From NCBI GenBank assembly GCA_029547025.1, contig JAKPQA010000175.1, positions 1 through 63,346 on the forward strand: a stretch of DNA of 63,346 bases. Reading direction: 5' to 3'. Source of the stretch: Armatimonadota bacterium. GTDB lineage: Bacteria; Armatimonadota; Zipacnadia; UBA1398; JAKPQA01. Shown here piece by piece: positions 17,886-26,196 of this stretch (positions within the stretch are counted from its first letter, which is position 1; every line of letters begins with the position of its first letter). The notes beneath the pieces were generated by a model that was not told the origin of the DNA, ran no database searches, and saw only the letters and a program-made list of their open reading frames with translations. Both the position numbers and the translations under genes were made by a program.

Positions 17886-18665
17886 CTAGAACGTCTCGAG
17901 CTTGACCCCGAGGATCCACTCGACAGTCTCTTGGGGCAGGAAGTCGCGTCCGTTGACCTCTGCCGGGTCGGCGGGCAACTCGTGAACCCATTCGGAGCCT
18001 ACCTCGCCGGTCTTCGGCCCCAGTCTGCCACAGGTGACGGTCTTCGTTCCCCGCTTCCAGACCATGCCCACCCTCGAGGGGCTTCCGCTCTCCCGGTTCG
18101 AGGCGAAGATCGTGTTCGAGGCCTCATCTTTGGCGACCGTCCAGCCGGCGGCCTCGAGGACACCGCGAAGCTCGACCAGCTTCGTCTCGCCCGCCGCCAT
18201 GGTCTCCGCCATGAAGGGCCCGAACTTGCCCGCGACGCCTGACGGTGGGTTGCCCTCGCCCGCGCCCGAAGGTGCAGGCCGGGCTGGCGTCTCGCCGCCG
18301 GGTGCCGCGCCGCCCTCGGGCGGTGCTTCAGGAGTGGCCGGGCTCTGCTCGACAGTTGCCGGACCCGGCGGCGGAGCAACGGGCTGTTTCGATGCACCGG
18401 CCGCCGGCCCACCGGGCGCCTTCGGCATCGCCATCGTCTTCTCGCTTCCCGCGGCCACAGTCGTGCCCGCGGAGCCGTCGTCGCCCTTCCCTCGCAACAT
18501 GGGCAAGACCACGAAGTTCGCGAGCGCGGCAAGCCCGGCGACGACCACAACAATGATGATGATAGGGACCAGCGGGGACCGCTTGCGGGTCGACGCGGCT
18601 GGAAGCTGCTGCTTCCCCGCCTCGCTCTCGACTACGACGCCGGTCTTGTCCTTCTTCTTGCCCAT
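17886..18665 (-). CDS. Single-pass membrane protein with Pro/Ala-rich stalk
   Basis: A 259-residue bitopic protein. Seen: a charged, probably cytoplasmic N-terminus (MGKKKDKTG), a membrane helix at about 32-56 (PLVPIIIIVVVVAGLAALAN), a low-complexity Pro/Ala/Gly linker at 60-145, and a compact C-terminal domain of roughly 110 residues (from KFGPFMAETMAAGETK to the end) that should lie outside the membrane. I do not recognise the C-terminal domain. The gene sits between the exported Pro/Ala-rich protein and the vWA genes and probably supplies a membrane anchor or external sensor for the cassette. Confidence 0.72.
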   Translation of the reverse strand: MGKKKDKTGVVVESEAGKQQLPAASTRKRSPLVPIIIIVVVVAGLAALANFVVLPMLRGKGDDGSAGTTVAAGSEKTMAMPKAPGGPAAGASKQPVAPPPGPATVEQSPATPEAPPEGGAAPGGETPARPAPSGAGEGNPPSGVAGKFGPFMAETMAAGETKLVELRGVLEAAGWTVAKDEASNTIFASNRESGSPSRVGMVWKRGTKTVTCGRLGPKTGEVGSEWVHELPADPAEVNGRDFLPQETVEWILGVKLETF

Positions 18666-18726
18666 GGCGCGGATGCCGCCTCCTCGGGGCTCTCAGGCTT
18701 CCGGTCGCGCCGTGCGCCGGTGTCGT

Positions 18727-19173
18727 TCAGCTCCGCCAACAGGCCGCGCGGAAGCGCGCCTCATTCTGACGCTCCTCGGCCCGCTCGCTGGGCCAGTGCA
18801 GCGGGGGCCGGTTGTCATACATACCGATGCTCGGCACCACGACCGGCACGGGGCGCGGCTTGGCGAGCGGCACAACACGGCGCACCTGACCGGTGAGCGT
18901 CGGGTCCAGCGGCCGGCCAATCATGGGCACGCGCTGGGTTACCGACGGCCCCGCAGCCGCGGCAGCCGGAGGTGCTCCCGGTGGCTTCGCACCGGGAGCC
19001 GGAGCCGCGCCCAGAGCCGGCGGCGCCGCCGGCGGAGCGCCGGCACCCGCGGCCAGGCCCCCTGCCGCAGGGGGCCCGCCCTGGGCCAGCCCACGTGTGG
19101 GGGCCAACAGCGCGGCCGCAACCACGATCGCGCCCAGCGCGACGCAGCACCAGACGCCGAGAGTTGATCTCAC
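18727..19173 (-). CDS. Exported Pro/Ala/Gly-rich protein
   Basis: A 148-residue protein starting with a hydrophobic signal segment (GVWCCVALGAIVVAAALLA) and probable cleavage after LAQ near residue 31. A 45-residue stretch of almost only Pro, Ala and Gly follows, then a basic/proline segment (VPLAKPRPVPVVVPSIG) and a charged helix (SERAEERQNEARFRAACW). GTG 19173 is chosen because GGAGGGG lies 6 bases before it; the frame continues far upstream across the divergent region, which I treat as chance. It is first in the minus arm of the cassette. The function is unknown; the composition suggests an extended periplasmic linker. Confidence 0.6.
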   Translation of the reverse strand: MRSTLGVWCCVALGAIVVAAALLAPTRGLAQGGPPAAGGLAAGAGAPPAAPPALGAAPAPGAKPPGAPPAAAAAGPSVTQRVPMIGRPLDPTLTGQVRRVVPLAKPRPVPVVVPSIGMYDNRPPLHWPSERAEERQNEARFRAACWRS

Positions 19174-19432
19174 AGCAAACCCCTCCGAATCCCGCCCAAT
19201 CAGGATCTGCCACTTCTTCTTCGTCCCGGCCGGCCCCGCTACCTCCCGCCCGCCGGACGACCCGGGGACGCAGGACCCGCCGATGTCCGGCGCGAAGTCA
19301 GTGGTGAACACGGACGGTTCAGCCGCGACTGGCGCGCCCCGAGCACAACCGTCCTCGGCGTGTCGTGTGTTCGGAATCCGTGGGCGCAACCACGACGTGC
19401 CGAGCGCGTCTCGGGTCCCGAGGAGAGCTGAC
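19174..19432. promoter_or_regulatory. Divergent regulatory gap of the Hsp70-tubulin cassette
   Basis: This 259-base gap separates the two arms of the cassette, which diverge from GTG 19173 (minus) and GTG 19433 (plus). Promoters for both arms should lie here. I see no good TTGACA/TATAAT pair on either strand and no convincing palindrome, so the promoters may use another sigma factor. Both strands are open in long frames, but neither has a start signal in this gap. Confidence 0.45.
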
Positions 19433-22400
19433 GTGTCTTCGGATGGCAAGCGGCCGTTGAGAGGACGCCGATCCTTCGTGCACGAAGCGGCGCCCGCGCG
19501 TGACGGCCCGACTCCCTGCGTCGCGGGCACGTTCGACACCACCAATGCCTGGACATCTACGGAGTCCTCCTCGGAGTCGGCGATCATCCCGAGCACACCG
19601 TGTCAGGCCTGCCGGAGGTTCATACCGGCCGAGGCCCGAACGTTGGCGCTCGCCTACTGCCCCCTCTGCGGCTGGCCTGCGGGCCGGCTCCGATGGTCTG
19701 AGCCGCCGCCCACGGTCAGTGGCTCGCGCGGCGGCCGAGTGCCCCTGCGGCTCGACAACACGGGCCCCGTCGCAGTACCGTGCCGGGTCTACCTTGCCCC
19801 TCGCCGCGACGGCGTTCGCCTGCTGGACGCGGTCGGGGCGTCGGCCGGCGAATCCATTGATTGCACGAGCTTCGCGCGCGCCGTGCCTGCCGAAGCGCGT
19901 GGGTTCATAGTCGGTTATGTCCAGATCGATCCCGCCTCGGCCGCGGCGGCCGAGGACTACGTCGTCCGTGTCGAGATCGAGTCGCACGATGATTCGATCG
20001 GCTGTTCCGGCACGGTGGGGGGCGACCGCCTCTGGGACGTGGAAGGCTGGGCGGGCCGGATGGGTGCGCCCGGCCGGGAGCTGCCGCACCATTACCTGCC
20101 GGGCGATCCCCACGAGCTTCAGGCCGCCGCGCCGTACCGCCCGGCCTGGGTCGACCGAACGGAGCGGGTGTTCTGCACCTCGCGCCGGTGGGGGCTCGAC
20201 ATCCGTGTGTGCACTTCGGGACGCCTAGCCGTGGGCCGCCAGGTCCTCATCCTCAGTGTCGAAGGACGGCGCACGTCGCTGCGGCTCGACAACGAGGGTC
20301 ACGCAGACCTGGTGGTGGGCTGGTCAGTCGAGGGCTTCGCCGCCGAGGGGATGTCGGTCGCGTGGCGGCCACAAGATGGCACGGTCTCTGCCGTCGCCGC
20401 AGGACAGACCTTCGTCCTGACGGCCGGTGGCTCGGGCGAACTGGTCGTGGAGGTGGCCCCGAACGTCCTGCCGGCGAGTGGCACTCTGGTGCTCGATGCC
20501 AGGCCGTCTGTCCAACCGGTCACACGAATCCCCTTGGTTGTTCTGGCGCCGCAGCGTCCACCGGCTGTGCCCGACTGCGTGATCGGGATTGATCTGGGCA
20601 CCTCCAAGCTCTCCGCCTACGCCATGGGCCCCACCGATGCCGAGCCGATGCCTATCGCGTGGCCTGGGCAGAGCATCCCCGGCGACCGAAACGACTACGA
20701 TTCGCGCTGGGCGCCCTCTCGGCTCGAGTGGCGCGCCGGCGCGCCCGATCCCCTGGTGGGCTACGACGCGCGCCCGTGGCCCGAGCGCGACGCGGACCGG
20801 AAGTTCGTCACCGCGGTGGTCCGAGACATCAAGACACAGCTCCGCCGGGGGCGCCCCGACGCTCTCCCCGAGGCTCTGGCGCTGGTTGCCGGGGGAGAGC
20901 GAACAACCGAGTCCCTGGCCGCGACCGTGTCCGGATGGACGTGTCGGCGGATCGCGGCCTACCTCTTTCGCCGCCTGCTGGCCCGTGCCGGGCAGGCGCT
21001 GCGAAGCATGGAGCACCGTGCCCCCGGCGTGCAGACTGAGGCGGCCACTCTGTGCGCGAGTGTCCCCACCGCATCGGTGGGTGAGGGCGAACCCTACCAG
21101 GAGTGGATACGGGTGGCGGCTCAGGATGCGAAGCCTCGCGGCCCCATCCAGATGGTGCCGGAGCCCGAGTGTGCGGCCATGGACCTCCTGGCTTCTTGGG
21201 GCACCTACTTCCCCGACCGCCAGCACGAGCTGCAGCGCCCCACCCCGATGACGGTCATGGTCTTCGACTGCGGGGCGGGCACGACCGATGTGGCGCTCCT
21301 CGTGGTGGAGTTCTCAGGCGCCCGCCCTGCCATCGCCTCCCGGGCCTCCGCGGGGTACGAGTTCTCGGGTAACCTGGTGGACTATGCGCTGACGCGCGAG
21401 ATCGTGCAGAACTACTGGGCTCTGGCCGGGCCGGCGGATGCGTCCGGGTCGGCCCTGCGCGTTCCGGCTTTCGACGATCCCGCGCTGGGCAGCTACGAGA
21501 TCGAGAGGCCTGGCCCGAGGGGCGCCGGGGGTCGTGAGGCGCTGGTCTCCTTTCTGGCGCTCCAGGACACGGTCCGGCAGGCGAAGGAGCGGTGGCCCGC
21601 CTTGGGCCCGCGCTCGCTGTCCGTCCGCATCTACGAACGGGAGGTTACCCTCGATGATGAGGCCATCTCGCGGGTGATTCGCGAGCAGCTTCTCGGCGTT
21701 GTAGATGGGGGCTACAGCCCTCGCTCGTACTTCCGGGCGGGCCTTGGGCTGCGTTCGGTGGTCGATCAAGCCCTGGAGGAGCTTGGCCGCGAGGGGGACT
21801 ACCCACTCGAGTACATCATCCTCACCGGCGGAAGCAGTCAGCTCCGGGAGGTGCGCCAGGTGCTCGGCGAACGGTTTCTCGGGGCGGCGGATGATCCTCG
21901 GGTCCTGATGCCCGGCCCCGAGCACCTCCGGGTCAACGTGGCCAAGGGCGCGACGCGCGCGGCCACCTTCTTCGTGCCGGGGACCATGCCGCTCGACATC
22001 CGCGCACGCATGACCCTGCATTCCCCGGGCTTGCCCGACGAGGTCTGGGAGGCGCCCGTGTTCGCGACAGGTTCGCCTCCTCACGCGGTCGAGCTCCGGG
22101 GCAGCCCCGCTGAGGGCTGGACGCGAAACGGCGTCGATGCCCGCACCGGCAGGTTTGTCATCACCCAGGGCACCACGGCTCTGGTGGAGGTCCTGGCCGC
22201 CAATCCCCGGCCCGAGGCAGCCAGCGATGCGGCGTGGCGCCTTCACTCGCCGCCACTGGCGGTGACCTACCGGGCTCCCGATGGGCTACCGGCCGGCGCG
22301 CTTGCAGGCGTCGCTCTGGCTGTTCGGTATACGGCCCACAACGCAGATGATGGGCGGCTCGTACGTCGGATTCTGGCCTCCCTCTCGGTAGTGGCCGGCG

Positions 22401-22462
22401 GGGGCAGCGCCCGATCGAACGCGCTCGACTCCACGGGCGAGAGACTCATCATTGAGTTCTAG
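19433..22462 (+). CDS. Hsp70/actin-like ATPase with N-terminal zinc ribbon
   Basis: A 1009-residue protein unlike housekeeping DnaK. Seen in order: a polar N-terminus; a zinc ribbon with CxxC pairs at 57/60 (CQAC) and 76/79 (CPLC); about 300 residues of beta-rich sequence, possibly two Ig-like domains (VPLRLDNTGPVAVPCRVYL, TSLRLDNEGHADLVVGWSV); then the ATPase core with phosphate-1 IGIDLGTSK at 384-392, phosphate-2 MVFDCGAGTTDVALL from 609 and the adenosine motif YIILTGGSSQL from 794; and a C-terminal beta-rich part without DnaK's helical lid. GTG 19433 is chosen for its excellent ribosome site (GAGGAG, 7 bases). It is followed after 54 bases by a GrpE-like gene, a pairing that supports a true Hsp70-type nucleotide cycle. 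No J-domain gene is visible. Confidence 0.82.
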   Translation: MSSDGKRPLRGRRSFVHEAAPARDGPTPCVAGTFDTTNAWTSTESSSESAIIPSTPCQACRRFIPAEARTLALAYCPLCGWPAGRLRWSEPPPTVSGSRGGRVPLRLDNTGPVAVPCRVYLAPRRDGVRLLDAVGASAGESIDCTSFARAVPAEARGFIVGYVQIDPASAAAAEDYVVRVEIESHDDSIGCSGTVGGDRLWDVEGWAGRMGAPGRELPHHYLPGDPHELQAAAPYRPAWVDRTERVFCTSRRWGLDIRVCTSGRLAVGRQVLILSVEGRRTSLRLDNEGHADLVVGWSVEGFAAEGMSVAWRPQDGTVSAVAAGQTFVLTAGGSGELVVEVAPNVLPASGTLVLDARPSVQPVTRIPLVVLAPQRPPAVPDCVIGIDLGTSKLSAYAMGPTDAEPMPIAWPGQSIPGDRNDYDSRWAPSRLEWRAGAPDPLVGYDARPWPERDADRKFVTAVVRDIKTQLRRGRPDALPEALALVAGGERTTESLAATVSGWTCRRIAAYLFRRLLARAGQALRSMEHRAPGVQTEAATLCASVPTASVGEGEPYQEWIRVAAQDAKPRGPIQMVPEPECAAMDLLASWGTYFPDRQHELQRPTPMTVMVFDCGAGTTDVALLVVEFSGARPAIASRASAGYEFSGNLVDYALTREIVQNYWALAGPADASGSALRVPAFDDPALGSYEIERPGPRGAGGREALVSFLALQDTVRQAKERWPALGPRSLSVRIYEREVTLDDEAISRVIREQLLGVVDGGYSPRSYFRAGLGLRSVVDQALEELGREGDYPLEYIILTGGSSQLREVRQVLGERFLGAADDPRVLMPGPEHLRVNVAKGATRAATFFVPGTMPLDIRARMTLHSPGLPDEVWEAPVFATGSPPHAVELRGSPAEGWTRNGVDARTGRFVITQGTTALVEVLAANPRPEAASDAAWRLHSPPLAVTYRAPDGLPAGALAGVALAVRYTAHNADDGRLVRRILASLSVVAGGGSARSNALDSTGERLIIEF

Positions 22463-22516
22463 TCGAGAGTGCTTCCGCCGACAGGCAGGTGCGCCATCAC
22501 AGGGGGGTGATAGGCA

Positions 22517-23821
22517 GTGCGGCCCAGGCCCAGTCCGGCGGCCACTCTGACCGCCGTGTTGGTTATTCCCTCTCTTGTGGGAGTTCTGGCGATCCGCGCC
22601 CTGGCCCAGGGGGCACCGTCCGGCGCCAAACTTGCTGAGGCTGGGCCCGCCGCCATCGGGCCCAGCCTCTTGGAAATCGTCATAGTGCTCCTGGCCGGCC
22701 TCATCGTCCAGGGAGCGGCGGTGGTCGTCCTCCTGAAGCTGCAGACGACGAAGACGGCTGACCAGATGAGCGACCAGCTCAGGGAGTTGGCGGCTACGGC
22801 CGGGAAGCTGCAGTTGCTCATGAACCGGACCGAAGAGAGTCTGCGATTCCTCAACGCCAAGGTGGCTGAGGCCGTAGGCAAGGGCCTCCACGACGTCTGG
22901 CCCGACCTTGGGGGGCGCCAGCTCACACTGATCGCGGCCGAGCTGAAGGCGCGGGGCGAGGTGGCCGAGGCCACCTCGATGACGCTGCGGTCGGGGCTCG
23001 ATGCGTGCTGCGAGGCGGCCAGTCAAGCGGTGGACCGAGCGGCGGAGGCGACCGCCGCGGTCGCGGGCATCCGGACCGAGCTCGAGCAGGCTGCCGCCCG
23101 CGCGCGGGAGCTTCTCCAGGCCATTGCGGCCACTACCGAATCCGCCGATCATCGGTTGTCCTCCCTGGCCGAGGCGGTGGCTCACGACCCCTGGAGCCCC
23201 GCCAAGCCGGAGCTTCTGCACTCACTCCGGCGCGCGTGCGACGAGCCCGTAGATCCTCGCGAGGCCGCCGAGCTGGCCAGCGATGCCGTGAACGCGATGA
23301 GGGACGAGGGCCTCCTTCTGGCAGCCGACTGGGTGCAGGCCCACGGCCTGTCGCCGCTCTCTCACTTCATGGCGGTCCTGGGCCGTTCGGCCGCGGAGCT
23401 GTCGAGTCTGGCCGCCGAGCCGGAGGCCCCCGCGGCGGCTGCGTTGGCAGGACTGGCCGCGTGGCTTGCCGATGGTGCCGACGACGCGCTGGCTTCGCCC
23501 GGGCGTGCCGCCCCCCATGTTCCCGACCGCTATGGTGGCTTCCGGCTTCTGATCGAGGGCCTCGGCTCCCTGCGGTCCCGCTGCGTCGCGTACGTTCGCG
23601 AGCGTGAGGGATTCGCCGCCATCGGCCGCCAAGGCGAACGCCTGGATCCGTCGCGACATGAAGTCGCCGGCGGCCGTCCCACACCCAGCGTGTCTCTGCA
23701 CGATACCGTGGCCGAAGTCGTTCGTCCCGGACTCATGAAGGGCGAGCAGATCGTCTTCCCGGCCCGAGTGGTGGTCTTCTGCGACCCGAGCATTCCCAAC
23801 CCGTACACGTGGGCAGGATGA
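22517..23821 (+). CDS. Membrane-anchored coiled-coil protein with GrpE-like end
   Basis: A 434-residue protein. Seen: signal-like hydrophobic segment at 8-30, second membrane helix at 50-74 followed by basic residues (KLQTTKT), so the rest should be cytoplasmic; a long heptad-rich helical region from about 80 to 215; a second helical region; and a C-terminal 60 residues that read like GrpE. GrpE's F-D-P-x-x-H-E-A corresponds to LDPSRHEVAGG at 376 on. GrpE's final beta-domain (T-V-x-E-V-x-x-x-G then R-P-A-x-V-x-V) corresponds to DTVAEVVRPGLMKG and VFPARVVVF. GrpE is the Hsp70 nucleotide-exchange factor, and this gene directly follows an Hsp70-like gene. I infer a membrane-bound exchange factor. 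GTG 22517 has AGGGGGG 9 bases upstream. Confidence 0.75.
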   Translation: MRPRPSPAATLTAVLVIPSLVGVLAIRALAQGAPSGAKLAEAGPAAIGPSLLEIVIVLLAGLIVQGAAVVVLLKLQTTKTADQMSDQLRELAATAGKLQLLMNRTEESLRFLNAKVAEAVGKGLHDVWPDLGGRQLTLIAAELKARGEVAEATSMTLRSGLDACCEAASQAVDRAAEATAAVAGIRTELEQAAARARELLQAIAATTESADHRLSSLAEAVAHDPWSPAKPELLHSLRRACDEPVDPREAAELASDAVNAMRDEGLLLAADWVQAHGLSPLSHFMAVLGRSAAELSSLAAEPEAPAAAALAGLAAWLADGADDALASPGRAAPHVPDRYGGFRLLIEGLGSLRSRCVAYVREREGFAAIGRQGERLDPSRHEVAGGRPTPSVSLHDTVAEVVRPGLMKGEQIVFPARVVVFCDPSIPNPYTWAG

Positions 23822-23830
23822 GAGGCGCGG

Positions 23831-25651
23831 ATGGTTGGCGAGTCCTATTGCCCCCAGTGTCAGACGCGGCTCCCGGCCTCGGCCACGGCACCGATCCCGT
23901 GGCGCTACTGCCCGGTCTGTGGGGCACAGATCGCGTACGACTGCCCTCACCGGTGTGGGAAGCTGTTGCCTGTCCGTCTGCGGTACCGTTGCGCTGACGA
24001 CATCGGCGAGGGCTGTGGACTGCGTCTCCGGGCCTGCCTGAACCCGAGCTGCGCACGCTACTTCGCCCCTTCGGCTCCCACGGATGCCGCGGAGCTCGCC
24101 CGGGCGCTGGCCTGCGTGCAGTGCGGATCGCCATTGGGCGACTTCGATCAGACGTTCGATTGGCTCCAGATGGGCGTATCGCGTGACGCCTATCTGAGCG
24201 ATGGCGCGGCCCGGCGCCGTCTGTGGACGTCGGCGCCGGGGCCGCCCGAACTGCCCGTCGATGGCTCCGGGGTCACGCCCCGCGCTGAGTTGGGTGCCTG
24301 CGGGGCGCCTGCCCTCAGGTTGGGGCATCTGTTTGCCGGCTCCGAGAGCGGCCGGATAGTGCGATGGGACGTCACCTCGGTCGGCGTCGATCGGTCCGGA
24401 CTGGGCGACCCGTGGCTTCCGGGTGATCCAGACGACTTTGCCGGGGCGTCCTCCCGCCTCAGTCTCCGGGCTCCCATGCACACGTCCGAGCTCTACCTGC
24501 ACATGCGGGACGCGGGGGGCCGGCGGCTGTTCGTCATCGACCCCGCCACCGGAGCGCGCCTGCTCCGGTGGGATGTGCCAGGGTTCGACGACTACAGCGC
24601 CACAGTTCTCGGGCGCTGGCTCGCGGTTCTGGGGCTCCGGCGTGAGGGAGACTCGGTCACGGAGCACCTGGCCGTGTTCGACCTGCCGGCACTCATGGCC
24701 GAGGTGGGATCGAGCGCTGCGCGGACGGTTTCGGCGTCCCTTCGGTGCGCCAAGGCAGTGCGTGCCTGGACGGCCACAGACCGCCTCCACGAGTTCTACC
24801 GCTCGCGCGTCGAATGCTGGCCGCGCCGGGTATGCCGCGTCGGGGACTGCCTCTATGCCCTCTCGACGGCGAACCAGCTCTGGCGCCTGCGAACTGACGA
24901 CTCCACAGCCGACTGGGAGGACCTGGGCGGCTTCGGTCCCCCACCCGAGCATACCTCAACCACGCAACTGGCCCACTCGATGCACAAGGGTGTCCTGGTC
25001 ACCGCCTGGACCGTCCAACAGAGACTCCAGGTCGCGGTCCATCGGTGCGACGAGTCCAGGACGGGCATCGTCACTTTGCGGACTGGGCTCCCGCCCGAGG
25101 CGGCGCAACTCGCGATGGCTCTGGATGACGAGCGGCTCTACCTGTGCGACACGGCGGGCGTCGATCTGCTCTGGTGGACGCCGCTGGAGGACCTCAGGGA
25201 TCCTCGCTTTCGCGGACCGACATGCGGCGAAGTGCCATTGCTCGAGGGCGCTCAGTACCGCGTCGACTCCCTCTACCGGGCTGACACGCTCGACGAGTCG
25301 GGGCGCTGGCGGCCCCATGTGGTCGTGCACGTGCGCCGCGGCGGGGCGGCGCAGGCCGAGGGCACCATCGAAGCCGCCGCCGGGCTGGTGCTCGTTGATG
25401 CGCTTTTCGGCGGCCGGCGTGGGCGGATGCCGACTGCGCTCGAGGACGCGGGCCCGTGCCTCATTTCGCGCGCGGGCGACACCGAGGTCGGCAGGAGCCA
25501 CTGGCTGCCGGCGGAATCTGATCCTCGATGGCTCCTGCTGCGCGATCGCCGGCTCCTGTACTGCGGGTCCGTTGAGGCCGGGTCGCGGTGCGGGGCCGTC
25601 CTGGCTGCCTGGTCATCTCAGTGGGATGACGTGTGCCGTGCGCTGTGGTGA
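23831..25651 (+). CDS. Multi-zinc-ribbon protein with propeller-like body
   Basis: A 606-residue protein. The first 100 residues are Cys-rich with repeated zinc-ribbon elements: CPQC at 7-10, CPVC at 27-30, CPHRC at 38-42, C54/C62, CLNPSC at 69-74 and CVQC at 95-98. The remaining 500 residues have short repeating beta blocks (LFAGSESGRIVRWDV, LFVIDPATGARLLRWDV, LYALSTANQLWRL, LYLCDTAGVDLLWW) that look like blades of a PQQ/WD-type beta-propeller. No membrane segment. It follows the GrpE-like gene by 9 bases, and a GAGAGG ribosome site precedes the ATG. Zinc ribbon plus propeller suggests a protein-binding scaffold or client adaptor of the Hsp70-like ATPase, which is inference. Confidence 0.7.
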   Translation: MVGESYCPQCQTRLPASATAPIPWRYCPVCGAQIAYDCPHRCGKLLPVRLRYRCADDIGEGCGLRLRACLNPSCARYFAPSAPTDAAELARALACVQCGSPLGDFDQTFDWLQMGVSRDAYLSDGAARRRLWTSAPGPPELPVDGSGVTPRAELGACGAPALRLGHLFAGSESGRIVRWDVTSVGVDRSGLGDPWLPGDPDDFAGASSRLSLRAPMHTSELYLHMRDAGGRRLFVIDPATGARLLRWDVPGFDDYSATVLGRWLAVLGLRREGDSVTEHLAVFDLPALMAEVGSSAARTVSASLRCAKAVRAWTATDRLHEFYRSRVECWPRRVCRVGDCLYALSTANQLWRLRTDDSTADWEDLGGFGPPPEHTSTTQLAHSMHKGVLVTAWTVQQRLQVAVHRCDESRTGIVTLRTGLPPEAAQLAMALDDERLYLCDTAGVDLLWWTPLEDLRDPRFRGPTCGEVPLLEGAQYRVDSLYRADTLDESGRWRPHVVVHVRRGGAAQAEGTIEAAAGLVLVDALFGGRRGRMPTALEDAGPCLISRAGDTEVGRSHWLPAESDPRWLLLRDRRLLYCGSVEAGSRCGAVLAAWSSQWDDVCRALW

Positions 25652-25773
25652 GACGCGCACTCACCCGTCACATCGAGGGGGTCCGCCCGCTGGGGCGGGT
25701 GGGGGCGGTGTCCTCTTGTCCCCGTTGCATCGCTGGCTGTGGCTGTAGCCCTGCACTTGGGAGGATGAACCAC

Positions 25774-26145
25774 ATGGCTCAGGCGCTGACACGACTGCTG
25801 GCCTCGACCACGGTCCTCACATGGCTGGTCGGCTCATTGGCCGTCGCGTGGCTCCTGGCGCTCGTGTTCTTCTGGTTCGCCCTCAACGTATGGCCGCGCG
25901 GCACTCCCGGCGGCGCCGCGCGGACGGGCATCTTCCTCAGTACCCTGGCGTGGATGGTGTTCATCATCTTCTTCTGCCCGGCCGTCTCGGTGGAGGTCCA
26001 GTTCTGGAGCAAGGAAGGGGGCGAGCGTGCTCAGGCCATCGTATCCATGTCGTTCTTCAGCGCCGTTGGCGTCATCGTGCTGCTCCTGGCGGCCCTGACT
26101 CAGGTCCCCAGGGCGCCGCGCTACCGACATGAGGCGTTGCCCTGA
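25774..26145 (+). CDS. Small three-TM membrane protein
   Basis: A 123-residue integral membrane protein with hydrophobic helices at about 15-40 (VLTWLVGSLAVAWLLALVFF), 52-72 (GIFLSTLAWMVFIIFFCPAV) and 90-110 (FFSAVGVIVLLLAALT). A charged loop (EVQFWSKEGGERAQ) lies between the second and third. ATG 25774 is preferred because GGGAGG lies 9 bases before it; the ATG at 25765 abuts that site. It lies between the zinc-ribbon/propeller and the tubulin-like genes. I do not recognise the family; it may be a membrane dock. Confidence 0.65.
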   Translation: MAQALTRLLASTTVLTWLVGSLAVAWLLALVFFWFALNVWPRGTPGGAARTGIFLSTLAWMVFIIFFCPAVSVEVQFWSKEGGERAQAIVSMSFFSAVGVIVLLLAALTQVPRAPRYRHEALP

Positions 26146-26196
26146 GCCCGCGGTGCCGGCTCGAACGTGTAGGCTCGTGTGTGGGAGGAGACTCCT

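Noticed and set aside
18893-19432. Upstream extension of the Hsp70-like frame by 180 codons
   Set aside because: It is Pro/Ala-rich antisense of the exported protein gene and lacks a start signal; GTG 19433 has an excellent ribosome site.
20324-21226. Minus-strand frame of 300 codons opposite the Hsp70-like gene
   Set aside because: Antisense shadow; composition is Arg/Gly/Ala-rich without recognisable domains.
19433-22462. Identification as housekeeping DnaK
   Set aside because: The ATPase motifs are displaced by a large N-terminal part and the lid domain is absent; no dnaJ follows.
23222-24952. Long minus-strand frame of 576 codons opposite the GrpE-like and zinc-ribbon genes
   Set aside because: It is the antisense of two well-supported genes, shows no motif or ribosome site, and such frames are common in G+C-rich DNA.
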